Translations under genes and position numbers: made by a program
Source: Calliopum simillimum
Taxonomy: Eukaryota > Arthropoda > Insecta > Diptera > Lauxaniidae
Reading direction: 5' to 3'
Length of the DNA stretch: 64,000 nt
NCBI GenBank assembly: GCA_951812925.1
Contig: OX638370.1
Location: 27,643,964 to 27,707,963 of the forward strand
Shown: positions 24,018 to 36,689 of the stretch, in pieces
How the letters are laid out: each line of letters opens with the position of its first letter
Numbering within the stretch: position 1 is the stretch's first letter
Notes under the pieces: model-generated
Seen by the model: the letters and a program-made list of their open reading frames with translations, nothing else
Told to the model about the DNA's origin: nothing
Database searches by the model: none

Positions 24018-25774
24018 GGGCACGGCCACGTAAGACGAAGCTATACAACTTTTTTTTTTTCTTTAAATCTCCCACTCATTTGCCCATATTTCATAAGTTT
24101 ACATCTAATGCTGTCCAAAAATACTATTTTCAAGTATATAAGTTGATTTAAGGGGTGCTTTTTTCATAAAAACTTACTCTTGCTTGTGAAAAGAAAAAAA
24201 AATGCCAAAAAAACAAGTCCCGAAAAGAAGGTAAAAATTTGCTTTATTTTTATTGTATCAATGCAATTTTGATATCCGCAGAAAGAAAATATTTGAAATT
24301 AAGGATTAACATTGATATTTTGAAGGAAAACCAGTTGCTTATGCATATTTGTTGGCGATGAATTCTACCGCAATAAAAAACGTGACGTTCCCAACGAAAT
24401 ATTTTAAGAAGTTTCTTGTAGCGGAAGTTAGTGGGTAAAATATTAAAATGCAATCACCTTTTTCGAGTATTTTCAGTCTAATTTCTGAATCCATTTTAAA
24501 ATTACTTAAATAAAGTGTCTACCATGGTGAACATAGCCACTAAATATGTGTAACGTTCCCAACATTTTTTAATCAAAAATCATAAGTTATATTTTTGCAC
24601 TAAAATTTCTTCTGAATCCACGCTGTGTTGAAAGGGATAGAAATTCGTTACAATAATTTTAATCAATTAATAAGAACTGTTGGATTGAAGATGAAGTTAT
24701 GGACATAAATCACGTTAATTGCTATTTTGAGATCTATCCAAGTGCATAGGATATCACAAATATTTCGTTCTTTACAGGCTTTTTGAAGCTTCCGAAACAA
24801 CCTAGTAATATTCTTGTTACATGTACCAAATTTCATGCATCTAGCTTAATCCGTTCGGCCACATGTCAGGGCTCAACATAAAAATCTGAAAAAAACAGAA
24901 AAAAATGTATTTTCGATTTCATTTTTTTTGTTGAACCCAGACTGGTGGCCAAAAGAATTTAGCTAGATGCATGAAATTTGGTACAGATAACGACAATATT
25001 ACTAAGCTGCCTGAGACTAAAATTGGACGTGATCGGTTAATCTCCACGCCTACTTCCCATACAACGTTTTAACTAGCATATATGGGAGGTAGGCGTGGAC
25101 ATTAACCGATCACGCTCAATTTTAATCCTGTTCAGAAAATGGCTCTCAGTATTATCTGTACCAAGTTTCATGTAGATAGCTTTATCCTTTTGGGAGAAAT
25201 CGTAATTTCAAAAAAAATATGTATCTAGGTCTTGGAACAAAAAATTTGTAATGTAGTGTAAATGGAAACCTTCCAAGGAATGAAATATTCACATATTTTC
25301 ATCTTTATGGATGTTTGGACTGTTTGGCTGTATTTGCCTACGCTTTATTTATAGAAATTCGTATGCGTAACGTTCCCAACGCTTTTGCGTGACGAAACCA
25401 ACGTTGCTTTAATGTCTGTAAGTCCACCAATAACATTTTTTTCACCAAAATTACCATTCCAATCTTAGCTTTGATCCTTTATCTTGATATTATAAAAGAT
25501 GTTCGGAAAAATACATTACTAGATTCGCAGACTTTTTAGAAAATGTGCACTGACCTCAAAAATTGTTGAAAAAAAAAATAACGTTCCCAACGGCACTTAA
25601 ACTCTTATAACTTCTAAGCCATAAGCGATAGACAAAAACTTTGTTCCTACAAAGTATTGGCCTTAGGGAGCTTTATTACATGCATTTAAGATATCATGAT
25701 GTTTGATTATTTTTCAAAGAGATATGGGCAAAAATGTGCGTGCGAACGTAACGTTCCCAACGGTGGCCGTGCCC
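24018..25774. mobile_element. Unclassified non-autonomous DNA element with GGGCACGGCCAC ends
   Basis: The 12-base end at 24018-24029 is exactly inverted at 25763-25774. Both ends are flanked by ACAT (24014-24017 and 25775-25778), a plausible 4-bp target duplication. Within its 1757 bp the motif ACGTTCCCAAC occurs at 24385, 24553, 25370, 25581 and 25751. The last lies next to the right end, and one degenerate copy is near 25391. A short palindrome (CCACGCCTAC ... GTAGGCGTGG) is at about 25045-25100. No transposase frame is present. Confidence 0.75.
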
Positions 25775-25779
25775 ACATG

Positions 25780-27020
25780 TATTATTCCATTGTCAGCAGA
25801 ACTTTATTTTTGAGGAGGCACACAGTGGGGCAGATACTCTCAATACCTGGCGATAATTCAAAAAATTAAATGTTATTTCAGGATATCCTTTTATATTGGT
25901 TAAGTACAATATTAACCAACGTACTATTTGCCATTTTTCAAAAGACTTGAAACAAACCCATTTCATCACTACAGCACGATAAACTTTAACTTTGTAGACT
26001 GAAATAATTTTTATAAGTTATTTCCATATTAATCAAAGCAGTTTTTTGCTAAAGTTTATTAATTTTTAATGTTATTTGACCATGGTGCCTTCATCTTCAG
26101 GTATGCAACCGTATGTAAACAAATTTTTTTCCTTAAAAATGTTAACACATTTAAATAAAATGGAGAACAAAAATTTAACGAAATTAAATAAATAATTTAA
26201 TTAGGTTCCAAGCATTAGTTATGATTCAAAAATATTTCGTTTAGTATTCACTTCTAGAACCGAAAAGAAAATTTTGCTCCTTTTTGCTACTTTAAAATTT
26301 ACATCGATTTTTAGAACGTAACCTAAAATAAAATATTTTTTCTTGCATTGCCGACATTATTCAAAATTTCTAATTTTGTTTTACAAATGGCCTCTAACTT
26401 ATTATCTCAGAATATCTCATTTCAAGTCCCAATATTGGTCAAAATACTTTTTATATAAATCAACCAATGTTGCCAATGACGTCTTTCGTTCATTTTTTGA
26501 ACTTTTTTTAGGTTACGATATTTCGGAGAAAAAAAAAGATATCGATATAAATCAAAGAAAAAGAATAGTACTTTTAAAAACTTTATCAAATTTTATGATT
26601 AACAATTACCTGCTCCTGTTATATAACTTCAAAAATGGTGAAAAAACCGTGCATGCCAAAATTTCAGGTTAGGATATCTCAAAAATCAGCAGTGATAGAG
26701 CAAGTCTAAGGCCAGATTCGGATTTAGCATCAAAAAATACATTAGAATTGACTATTTTTGTTTCAATATATTGATCATTATTTTTTTTGTACGCAAAAAT
26801 TAATTTTTTAATAGAAACACAAAAAATTAAGTAAAAACGCAATATCTCGTAAACGATATTCTATAGGGTTTTTCAGTTTACTGTTTTTTAATCTACGGAC
26901 AAGCAGGTTATTTGCTGCATATTCTTTTTTTGTATTCGTTTTAGTAAACTTTTTTTTTTGATTTTAGTATAGAGCACAGTGTTAAAAAATGGGTTTTTTG
27001 GCCCTGGTTTGAAAAAGTGC
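25780..27020. other. AT-rich intergenic DNA
   Basis: No gene is supported. The open frame at 26343-26672 is Lys/Tyr/Phe-rich, as expected by chance in AT-rich DNA. Short similar phrases (ggttacgatatttcgg near 26512 and ggttaggatatctc near 26668) hint at an old duplicated repeat. Confidence 0.4.
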
Positions 27021-27023
27021 CGT

Positions 27024-27565
27024 TCACTTTGAAAAAGAGCTATATATGTTTGATCCTAGAGGCATTCCGCATATTTCCCCAAAAAAACATTTTGGGTGCA
27101 AGCACTTTTTATTTAAAACACGTGGGGAGAGGTGTGATAATGTATCAATTTGAAGTTGTTGTAAGGCCCATAAACCGAAATAAAAACGAACACCAAGATC
27201 AGCTGGATTCAATTCTTGTACTAGCTGTATTTTATAGGCCTTCAGACCAAGATCACTCCTCAAGATACGCCACAAAGGTTCATAAAAGATGCCCAAAGCC
27301 TGAGATCGGTGACAAATGGATTGTTCACGATTTTCACCAACACTCTCTGCTACTGCAGCAATATTCACTAAATTACGTGCTCTATGCACTCTGGTATTCA
27401 ACCAGTGTGTAAAATTGCTTCGAAATCTGGTGATAGTGTTACGAATATTGCGCTCAGTTGGACGCTCATAACGACCAAAATAATGTTGAAGAACTCCATA
27501 ACATTCTCTAACTGATGACTGATTTTGGTAGTAAGTTTTCAAATTAATAAACGTTGTTCGGGAGT
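27024..27565 (-). pseudogene. N-terminal fragment of a Tc1/mariner-type transposase (DUF4817-type HTH)
   Basis: The minus frame from 27542 encodes YGVLQHYFGRYERPTERNI, then an HTH stretch with NIAAVAESV and YEPLWRILRSDLGLKAYKIQ. This arrangement is typical of transposases that are widespread in flies. About eight further codons upstream (TPEQRL-like, near 27565) are separated by a small frameshift. After ALQQLQ the similarity stops and the catalytic core is absent. A short TIR element adjoins its 5' end. Confidence 0.75.
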
Positions 27566-27570
27566 AATGG

Positions 27571-27951
27571 TGGAATTAGCCAAGAAGTAGCGTTTTGTAA
27601 CGTGACTTCTGTCGAAATCTATCAAATGGGAGAAGCGTGTAAGCGATTAGTAAAATCGTAAAGTAGCGGTACGCAACGTGGAGACATGTTGAAACTAAAT
27701 TTTCAAACGTTGCACTACGTTGTCAGATAAAAAAAAAATTAAATTTGGATGTTATAAATGGAATTTTTTTAAACAAATTAATTCAAATAAGTATGACAAT
27801 GGATGCTTGTTTACAAAAACTAGAATTTTTCAAGTAATTTTTAAGTTGTAAGGTGACATTTCGAACGTTGCCTACCGTTTCTACTAATCGATACAACGTT
27901 GACAAGCAACCGTGACGTTACGTTACGAAACGCTACATCTTGGCTAATTCC
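27571..27951. mobile_element. MITE with about 32-bp inverted repeats
   Basis: TGGAATTAGCCAAGAAGTAG at 27571 is mirrored by CTACATCTTGGCTAATTCCA ending at 27951. The match extends to about 32 bases with two differences. The interior is AT-rich and non-coding. It sits at the 5' end of the transposase fragment, so one probably inserted into the other. Confidence 0.85.
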
Positions 27952-28249
27952 AGCATAAGTCTATTTATGATTGAGTCATATTGAATACTGAACACAAACG
28001 TCACATGGACATGCCATTTGACACATAACAGCTGCATTTACTCGACAAAAAGGCGCCAATTTTGTGACTACCATCAATTTCATGCTTTTGACCTAAAAAA
28101 TGATTAAAATAAAATTCAAATTCCAACATAGCATGCGAACTTTTACCTGGACAGAATAGTAACCAAATAATTAATGATGGAAAACATAAACTCCATAAAT
28201 TAGATGTTGGAAAGTTTTTCTCTCATTGGGAAATTTCGTTTCTAGAATA

Positions 28250-29532
28250 CGTGGGCTGCTATATATATTTCTGGCCTAATAATGAAAATGCGAATATTTA
28301 TCATCAAAAATGGTTTTATTGTTTTTCAAAGTATTCTCCAGCATGATTTATACACTTTTGCATGCGCTCAAACCAATTGTCGAAGCACTTTTTCCACTCC
28401 GATTGAGACACCTCCAAAATATGGTTTTTGAACGCTTCAACAGCATCTTCTCGCGACGAAAATCGTTGACCACGCATTTTTTTCTTGATGTGCGGGAATA
28501 AAAAGAAGTCATTGGGTGCCAAGTCAGGGCTGTACGGCGGATGACCCATCAATTCGACGTTTTGGCCGGTCAAAAAGGCGCTGGTTTGAGCCGATGTGTG
28601 GGGGCTCGCATTGTCATGGTGAACAATGATTCGTCTTCTCTTGAATTTCTCCGAAAACTTTAGGCAAACAAATTGTGGTGTACCACTCAGAATTGACCGT
28701 CCTACGTTGCTCAAGCGGAACAGTCGCCACATGGCCAGTTTTGCCGAAGAAACAGGCGACCATTTGCATCGAAGTGCTTCTTCCACGAAAAACTTTCGTT
28801 GGATTTGACTCGTCTTCGAAGAACCACACGGTCGATTGTTGTTTTGTTTCGGGCTCATACGCATAGATCCATAATTCGTCACCTGTGACGATCTTATAAA
28901 CGTCTTTTGAAGCACTGCGATCGTATTTTTTCAACATTTCTTTGCACCAATCGACACGAGCCGTTTTTTGAGCGATTGTCAAAATGTGCGGGATCCAACG
29001 AGAACAAAACTTTTTTACGGCCAGGTGTTCATGCAATATCATATGTATGCTAGTGGGAGAAATGCCCAAGGATGCCTCTATCACACGGTATGTCACATGA
29101 CAATCTTGCATTATCAGTTCACGCACGGCATCAATGTTCTCTGGCACAACGGCCGTTTTTGGACGACCTTCACGGAATTCGTCTTTAAGCGAGCGTCGGC
29201 CACGATTGAATTCATTAAACCAGTTTTTCACAGTGCTATAGGATGGTGCTTCATCGCCATACAAAGATTAAAGTTCATCGATGCACTCTTGTCGTGATAA
29301 TCCACGTCGAAAGTTGTGAAAAATGATCGCATGAAAATGTTCACGAGTTAATTCCATTTTTTTGCCAAATTGATTTCTTCAAGTCACTGTAAACATCACA
29401 AATGATGGTCGTACGTCAAAACGTTCTGAGTACGTTTATGCTAAAAAATGTCAAGTTTTCCAATGGAAATATCAGATTGCCCCTGGCAGCACTTAGTTTT
29501 GCCTAGGCCAGAAATATAAATAGCAGCCTACG
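28250..29532 (-). mobile_element. Full-length mariner element
   Basis: The inverted repeats (about 29 bases, two mismatches) start CGTGGGCTGCTATATATATT at 28250 and end at 29532. TA flanks both sides (28248-28249 and 29533-29534). The 1283-bp length and a single transposase reading frame fit the mariner family. Confidence 0.93.
28316..29357 (-). pseudogene. mariner transposase with one nonsense codon and one frameshift
   Basis: The frame starts at ATG 29357 (MELTREHFHAIIFHNF) and ends at 28316, which is 1042 nt and so one base off a multiple of three. A TAA at 29270-29268 (codon 30) breaks it just before SLYGDEAPSYS in the same frame. A frameshift near 28645, before RRIIVHHDNASPHT, moves the rest to another frame. 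The mariner catalytic triad is visible: VTGDELW, HHDNASPH and YSPDLAPND, a D,D34D spacing. HTH motifs occupy the N-terminal half. With so few lesions it is a young but inactive copy. Confidence 0.93.
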
Positions 29533-29534
29533 TA

Positions 29535-31090
29535 GTTAGAATGGCATCTATACAAATACATTAATTCATTTAATAAGTTCTTACAAAGCTAACAATATAC
29601 TGGATTTTACGCTACAAATAACTGTAATATATTCAAAAGTATGTGCTATTATTACGAAAATATTTAGTAATTGGAGCAAAGTTATTTCAAACACGTGGGG
29701 AAATTTCTTTATAAATAACATTAAAAAACAAATCATACAACGTCATAAAACTTTTAATTAACATATGTACATATATATGTAAGCAAGTATATAAACATAC
29801 TTAAAAGATATAATTTCACTGAAACTAACATTAATTCGTGCTACCTACTGACGTAGATTAATAAGAGTAATGATGCATTTTCCTTAGATTTGCATTAAAA
29901 ATATTATTAATTTATGCTACAGATGATTTCATAGTAAAAAGTTACGTGAACTGTGCTATATTTTAAGTATCGCGGTTAAATCGAAATTACATCGACGTCA
30001 AAATGATGTTAAATGGTTGGCTTCTTTTTTATTAAATTATTTATTTTTAATTAAGTGTGGGCGTGGTCGGTTATTGTTCACACCTACCTCCCATATTGGC
30101 ATTTTAAAACTTTGTCGTGAAAATTGACCAATCATACTAATAAATAAAGAAGAGAATGCACCACCAGTAAATATTAATATTATGGGCTCTCCTTGCACCA
30201 GAAGATGCCAAAAAAGTGAGCTGTGAATTTTTAAAAATTTCTTAAAGGTCATTTAGAGGTTGCTTATCGCCGTTTTATGCAAAATCTCGGCTTGATACGG
30301 TTTTTATTTTAAAAATGCTCGGAAAAGTCCTATGATATAAGTATCAAATTTTTCGACTTCAATCAATGTTTATATAAAAAAATAGTAGGTACCTCGAATA
30401 TTTTATTAATTATTTATTGTTTTTTCAGATAAAATACCCACAAGAAATGTATTTGCGAAATTTTATCCTTCTGTAAAACTCTGAAGCTTCATTTTGGATA
30501 AACTTGTTGTTCCAAGGTCACCATAAAATCATGAAAGGAAAATAATCAATTGGGGTACCGCAAATCGAGTTGAATTTAATGCGTCAAAAACGCAGTTTTA
30601 TCTCCTTTCCCTTAAGCGGGATCCAAATCTCTAACTATCCTCCTCACCTTTTTCCTTCTCTACTTCACTGGGTTAACAACCTTAAAGGACTATGTCCTAA
30701 GTGCTGAAAATCATTTAAAAAAAAAAAAATAAAAAAAAAATTATTTAAAACATCTTTACCCATTATAACATGTTTTTATGGGTCTTTTTGACCACTTTTT
30801 CCAAAAACTGCGTTATAATGGGTTAATATATTCCACAAAAATATTCTATGGAAAATTTCACTAGGTGTCACCAAAGACAAGAAATGCTTAAAACCTTAGA
30901 ATAATGCCTAAAAGATGTAATAAAAATAGTTATTTCAAACAAAAATTGAGCGTTTTGCTACTCTGCACTACAGGTCAAAAAGCACATTTTTCTGGCCAAA
31001 ATTCATAACGTCGATATTATCATGGTGATCAAATTTAGTTTTTATGAAAAAAATCTTAGCCCTTGAACTGTATGTATGTATGTATTCTCC
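29535..31090. other. Intergenic DNA with dispersed repeat fragments
   Basis: No gene is seen. About 30766-30882 matches 34380-34500 (shared ttttatgggtct and aatgggttaatatattcc). A fragment near 30056-30120 (GGGCGTGGTCGGTTATTG ... CCTACCTCCCATA) recalls the GCCACGCCCTC repeat family. Confidence 0.5.
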
Positions 31091-31098
31091 TTTAACTC

Positions 31099-32090
31099 CT
31101 AGGAGGAGCATAGGGCCAATATGAAATCTCTCCATTTGTCACGATCCCTTGCGATGACTTTGATCTCTTGCCACGATTTTCCCGATTCTTGGATTTCCTT
31201 TTCCAACGACCTTTTCCAGTTGGTTTTGGGTCTACCACGTCCTCTACTGCCTTGTGGATTCCACTCAAGGGCCTGGCGACAAACTTCGCTGTGTGGTTTC
31301 CGGAGAGTGTGACCAATCCATCCCCATTTGCGCAGCTTGATCTCGTTTGCTATAGCCTTCTGTTTGCATTTTTGATGTAGCTCGGCATTTGATATAGTGC
31401 GAGGCCACCAAACCTTTAGTATACGCCTTAAGCATTTGTTGACGAATACTTGCAGCTTGTTTGTTAGTTGTTCAGTAACAAGCCATGTTTCGCACCCATA
31501 TAACAAAACCGATTTCACATTCGAATCAAAAATGCGCACTCTCGTTTTGGTGGATATAACGGATGAAGACCATATTTTGTTCAGTTGAGCAAACGCGCCT
31601 TTTGCTTTTGCTATTCTTGAGTTGATATCCTCTTTTGCTCCACCATCCATGGAGATAATGCTGCCTAGATACGTGAAGCTATCGACGTTTCCGATGTCAT
31701 CACTGCCAGCTTTAAACGTGATGTCATTGCTTGCGTTTAGCTTCATGTTTTTAGTCTTGGATACGTTGATTTTTAGGCCGGCCTTTTGTGATTCCAAGAC
31801 AAGGTCTTCAATTTTGCTTTGCATATCTGAATGTTTGGACGATAAGAGGCAGATGTCGTCAGCGTAGTCGAGATCTTCCAGATGTTCGGTAAAGTTCCAT
31901 TGAATACCCCTTTTGGCCTTATTAAGAGCTTTATCTAGGAATCTTGCGATCTACCGGAGTATAGAAATTTTTCGCCGTCAGGAAGTACATATTCGCCGGC
32001 ACCGTTCCATCTACACTCGCTTAATCCCAATATCTCAAGGTTGAATTTGTGGAGTTCTCTAACGGCCCTTGAACTACCGAGTCAAAAATG
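31099..32090 (-). pseudogene. Non-LTR retrotransposon fragment: endonuclease piece joined to reverse transcriptase C-terminal half
   Basis: On the minus strand, 32090-31965 encodes an AP-endonuclease-like segment (FNLEILGLSECRWNGAGEY). At about 31950 it jumps to RT sequence, with the YADD active site at 31869-31858 followed by DICLLSS. The remaining 242 codons (31824-31099) include YLGSIISMDGG and SVLLYGCETW, typical of the RT thumb, and end in a basic RGRGRPKTNW tail. The rest of the endonuclease and the N-terminal RT are missing, so the copy carries a large internal deletion as well as 5' truncation. RTE-like or a related endonuclease-RT clade is likely. Confidence 0.88.
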
Positions 32091-32149
32091 GAACTTAATA
32101 AACTTTCTAAATTGATAAGTAACACATACCAGCAAGGCTTTATTTTCGA

Positions 32150-32838
32150 ATCCGAGGTCAAAATTGACCCATCACCTCAGGATTTGGAGATATTTAAGGT
32201 TAAACTCAAGAAAAATTGCTAATTTAGCTGCATTTTTGGTTAGATCCAAAGCAAGGGGTGAAAGTTTTGCTTATATGGGAGTTACCACGCCCTCTTGTCC
32301 GAATTCACCCAGTTTTTTCTCAGAGTTTGAATTTATAGTTCTTAGCATTTGAGTAAAATTTAGTTTGACTATCTCAAAAAACGCTTTAAGTATAGCGTTT
32401 TGAACCTTTTGCTTATATGGGGGGTTGCAGCGCCCCCTTGTCCGAATTCTCCTGGTTTTTGTTCAGAGCTTGTGCTTACAATTCGTAGTATTTATATGTA
32501 TTTTGCTTGCATTATCGTGAAAAAACTCAAAAAGTTGCATTTTGAATATATATTTTGTACGGGCGGTAGGCGTGTCCGTTGACCGATCTCGCTCATTTTC
32601 AATCCCCCGAGCTAACTTTGACGCCGAAGGCTGTGCACCGAATTTCATAGAATTATCTTGCTTAGTTTTCCCAAAAAGTGTATTTTCACACACAGCCAGC
32701 CAGACAGACGGACATGGCTATATCTACTCAGGAGGTGACGCTGATCAAGAATATATATACTTTTCTATATCTGCCACGCCTCCTTCTCTGCGTTACAAAC
32801 GGAAGGACAAAGTGAATATACCCTGGGTGTAGGGTATA
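32150..32838 (+). repeat. GCCACGCCCTC repeat family, copy 1
   Basis: Units of about 130 bp share CTTTTGCTTATATGGG, CACGCCCTCTTGTCCGA and AATTTAGTT-TATCTCAAAAAAC. The right end carries GGGCGGTAGGCGTG, CAGACAGACGGACATGG, GACGCTGATCAAGAATATAT and a final CCCTGGGTGTAGGGTATAAA. The same right end occurs at 45590-45630 and inverted at 57772. This is a dispersed fly repeat without coding capacity. Confidence 0.85.
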
Positions 32839-32839
32839 A

Positions 32840-35200
32840 AAATTATTGAAATATTGTTGTTGTTGCAAACGAGCCAACAAAAAATAGGTTTTATGATTGT
32901 TGTAGTTCGAGGAATTTGAAGTTGTTGTAAAAGCGAAAATTTTGCGCTGACTGCGCTTGGCTCAGTGATTTGAAAACGCTGACACCCTCCGCTGTCCGCT
33001 GATTTCAAAATATGTACATAATACATATACCGCTTGTCCTCCCCCCAAGATTTTTCTGAATTGGCGCCACTGCATAAACACTTCCATAATACGGAAGTAC
33101 ATATTATGTACTCGTATAACTTGTCGCAAGAAGCGATTCGCATCGCGTCGCGAATGCGCTCGATCATAAACATAACCTTAGATTGAAAGACGATGTATTG
33201 CACTTTTCAACGTTCGAAGATATGGCAAAAAAACAAAACACGAAACTTGAAATTCCCATACAAATTCCCCATGTTTGAAAAATTAAAGTTGAAATAAGTA
33301 GGAATTAATAGGCATTTGAAAATCTAACAAGTAAGACCCAACGGTAATATTTAAAAGTGGGATATGCAAATTCAATTTTTCTTAAAAGTGGAATTCATTA
33401 TTTTTGTATCCAATAGTCACTTATTTAATAATATAAGAAAGCTTTCCCAGGATGATTTTATTTGATATATGCCAAAAACATAATAATAAATACTTAATTT
33501 AATTATTAATTTGAAATTATTTAAGACTTAGTTGACTTAGGTAATGCCTCATATATTACACCTGATGAGTTTTATTGATACGTTTTAGTACGTAACATTC
33601 AAATGTTGCGTACTGTAAACACAATTAGTATCGCAAGAAGAAAAAACCCATCGAACCAGTTATGCATTTGAATGAAAAGTTAATTAGTGTAAAAAAAAAA
33701 ATAGTGATACCTATATTTACATTTGTCGGCTCAACAAAATAATAATCAAATTATTTAAATGAGATTTAGTTGGAAATAAAACTATTCTTACAATAAGTCG
33801 TAGTTTGAAAAATCAAAACAATTCCCCAATTACTATCTATCTATGGCACAATGCAACAAAATAAGTGGTTTATATAAAACAGTCTGCTTGACATTTAAAC
33901 CTTCATGCACAACAATCAAATCAATACTGAACTTGTTGCGATATTGGAAATATCAGGAAAGATCTTTCTGGCCTGTTTCCACCAGAGATGTATTTATGAG
34001 GTTATTAACGGCTGTTTTCAAATTTATTTGACGTTTAATACATTAATAGGTGAGTTACGGCTAAATCACATCATATATCTCCTTTGGAAACCGGCTATAT
34101 CTATACGTTAAATTAATAAACATTCGAACTTCTACTTTCAAAGATATAGTCGTCGAAAGACGCGTTAATGAGAACCGGTATAAGTTTGGAACCTTATCAT
34201 GAATTGTAAAAATGTTGATGTCACACCAAAGGTATTTTAACAGGCTACAATTACTGCAAATAAATCTTAAATCAAAATTATAATTTTCGAGAAGATCAGT
34301 ATATTTTCGAAAATTTGGATCAATTTTAAAGCCATTATTTTCTCCAAATAGGATACTTATTTATTTCCTTTAATTTCATGTTTACGCATTACATCGAATT
34401 TTTATGGGTCTCTTTGACTTCTTTTTCCAAAAACTTGGTTGGAATGGGTTAATATATTCCCCAAAAATATTCTAAAAAAAATTTCACTAGGGGCCACCGA
34501 AAAAATATACCGTCCGGAGGGTAGCAACCCTATATGATAAACACAACATTAAAAACAACTTCAGAAACGCATAACTTCAAAACTGTAAAAGAGGGTCATT
34601 AAATAATGATAATTAAATTTACTTTTAAATAAAAATATTAAAAAAAAAAATGAAAGGGTGCTCCAACCTTCAAATTGGCTTTGAAAAGAAAAAAAAAGAT
34701 TTTTTACACCTAAAATAAAAATTTTTTTTCAGCGTAATTTTTTTTTTTTTAAAAACTCATACTTATTTACACTAACCCTAAAAATTTCATTAAAATCAGA
34801 TAAAAATTAAAGGAGCTATGAATTTTCAAATATGTGAGTATCCATAAGTTGCATCGAACTTCCTATGGCCGCCATCTTGGATTTCGAAAAATCATTTACC
34901 ATTGTCATATGCATATCAAATACTAACTTTTCACCAATTTTTTAAAAAATCCAAGACGTCAACCCAAATCTGAATCGATTACACGAAAATTGACCCAGTG
35001 GCTATTTCACCACAAGCTAAATTCACCTTATATTGTTTGGTTTGTGCAGTTGCTTCGATTAGTGGCATAGGGTGCATTGATGTCTATTTTGGTATAACTT
35101 TTATTGTAGAATGGAAAAGAATGGAAAAGTCTAAAAATTAAAAAAGTTGAAAGACTTTGACAGTCGAAAAATATTGAGAAAGTAAGTATGTATATTTTCT
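32840..35200. other. Intergenic DNA without identified genes
   Basis: Apart from the 34380-34500 copy of the 30766 repeat, I find nothing firm. The minus frame at 32793-33203 partly overlaps the repeat end and has no domain. The segment 33000-33170 is less AT-rich, but not convincingly coding. Confidence 0.45.
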
Positions 35201-35547
35201 AGTGATGAGCAAAATTAGTCTTGGTCCTGAGTCTTGAGTCTTGGTTTTGGTAATTTTTCGAGAGCAAGACCAAGATCAAAATGCTGATATAATTTCAAGA
35301 TCAAGAATGCTATGGCATCTTAAAAACCCAACTGCTTTTGTAAAAATTTGGTTTGGAAATTTAAAATACTCAACAATCTTTAGAAAGTTTTTTAAGAGCA
35401 AGACCAAGATCGAGACCAAGACTTAATGCCCAAGATCAAGACCAAGACTCAATATCAAAACCAAGAGAATGACTCAATGTTCAAGATTAAGGCCCAGACA
35501 AAGACTGCTATGGTCCACGACTGGTCTTGGTTTGCTCATCACTAATA
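35201..35547. repeat. TIR MITE filled with CAAGAC/GTCTTG-type low-complexity sequence, copy 1
   Basis: The ends TAGTGATGAGCAAA (35201) and TTTGCTCATCACTA (to 35546) are exact inverses. Between them are degenerate hexamers (AAGACCAAGA, GAGTCTTGGT). A related copy is at 59755-60206. Confidence 0.8.
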
Positions 35548-35549
35548 TT

Positions 35550-36685
35550 TTCTTTCGAAATTTGTTTAAATATTTATTTACCAAGTGCAATCTAAAGCTT
35601 TAACTGTCAAAAGAGAGGGAAAGTTACAATAAAATAAAAAACCCCATGTATGGTAAATGAATATAGAAATAAATAAAAGCCAACTAAATAACTATAAATA
35701 CTTATAAAAGTATGCAATAAATAATTTATGTTTTAATGAGTACTTAGAAACGAGTCATACCTAAGGGGTGATCGCCATACAATACGCCAACAGATATTAT
35801 AAAACATACGTCATCATAAGATGCTGTTATCTTGCATTTGAGATTTGTTAATTTGAGAGCGTTTCATAGAAAATCCACTGTTCAGATTGTTCCTCTAAAA
35901 AGCTGGATTCGTATCAAATTGCGCTCGTACAAAGTAGATTAATGCAGAAGCAAATGAGTAAATCTCTGCTCAGATTTTGTTGAGATTTATTCTTCGTTTG
36001 TTAGTATGTTGAGTTGTTTGTTTTGTTCTCGGTGATGCGTTTGTCAATCATCTCCAGAGATAAATCGGTAGTACTTGGTACATCTATGAATAGAGCGGTA
36101 GTAAGTAGAAGTAACTCAGTCGTACATTTAAATTCGTTACAAGTAGTTCGGTTTCTGATAAAACCATTTAAATCATATAAAGTTTAAGGCAATATATTGA
36201 AAGGATAACAAAAAAAAAAAAAAAAAAAATACATAAAAATTTGGTGAAAATTCAAATCGAGATCGAACTATTTGTTAGCGAAAATTCTAAAAAGGATATC
36301 GTGTATTAACGGAATTTTACAAAATTTAAAGTAAGCAAATATTAAAAATTGTAATTTTTTTTTATAAAAAGAATGACGATTTGTGGAAGCAGTTTTACTT
36401 TTTGTTGAAGTCACTTTATAGACCTCCAAAAAAGTGAAAATAAAAAGTAGAGTTAGAAAATAATTTAACAAAATTTTTATAAATTACCAAAAAAATATAA
36501 AGTGTGAAATGTGAAAAATGGGTCCAAGCAAAATATTCAAATTCGATCAAAATAAAATTAAAATTTGGTGATAAAAAACAGCGACATTAATAAAATTTAA
36601 AAAAGTTTTAAAATGAGCTAACATTTTATGAAAAATTGCCCCAAACTAAATGTATAAAAAAAATTCAAAAGTTTTCTAAACACAC
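35550..36685. other. AT-rich intergenic DNA; nothing identified
   Basis: There is no exon, RNA gene or mobile-element end that I can support. Confidence 0.45.
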
Positions 36686-36689
36686 ACTG

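Noticed and set aside
32793..33203. 136-codon minus-strand frame
   Set aside because: It starts in unique DNA and ends in the dispersed repeat, with no domain or splice context.
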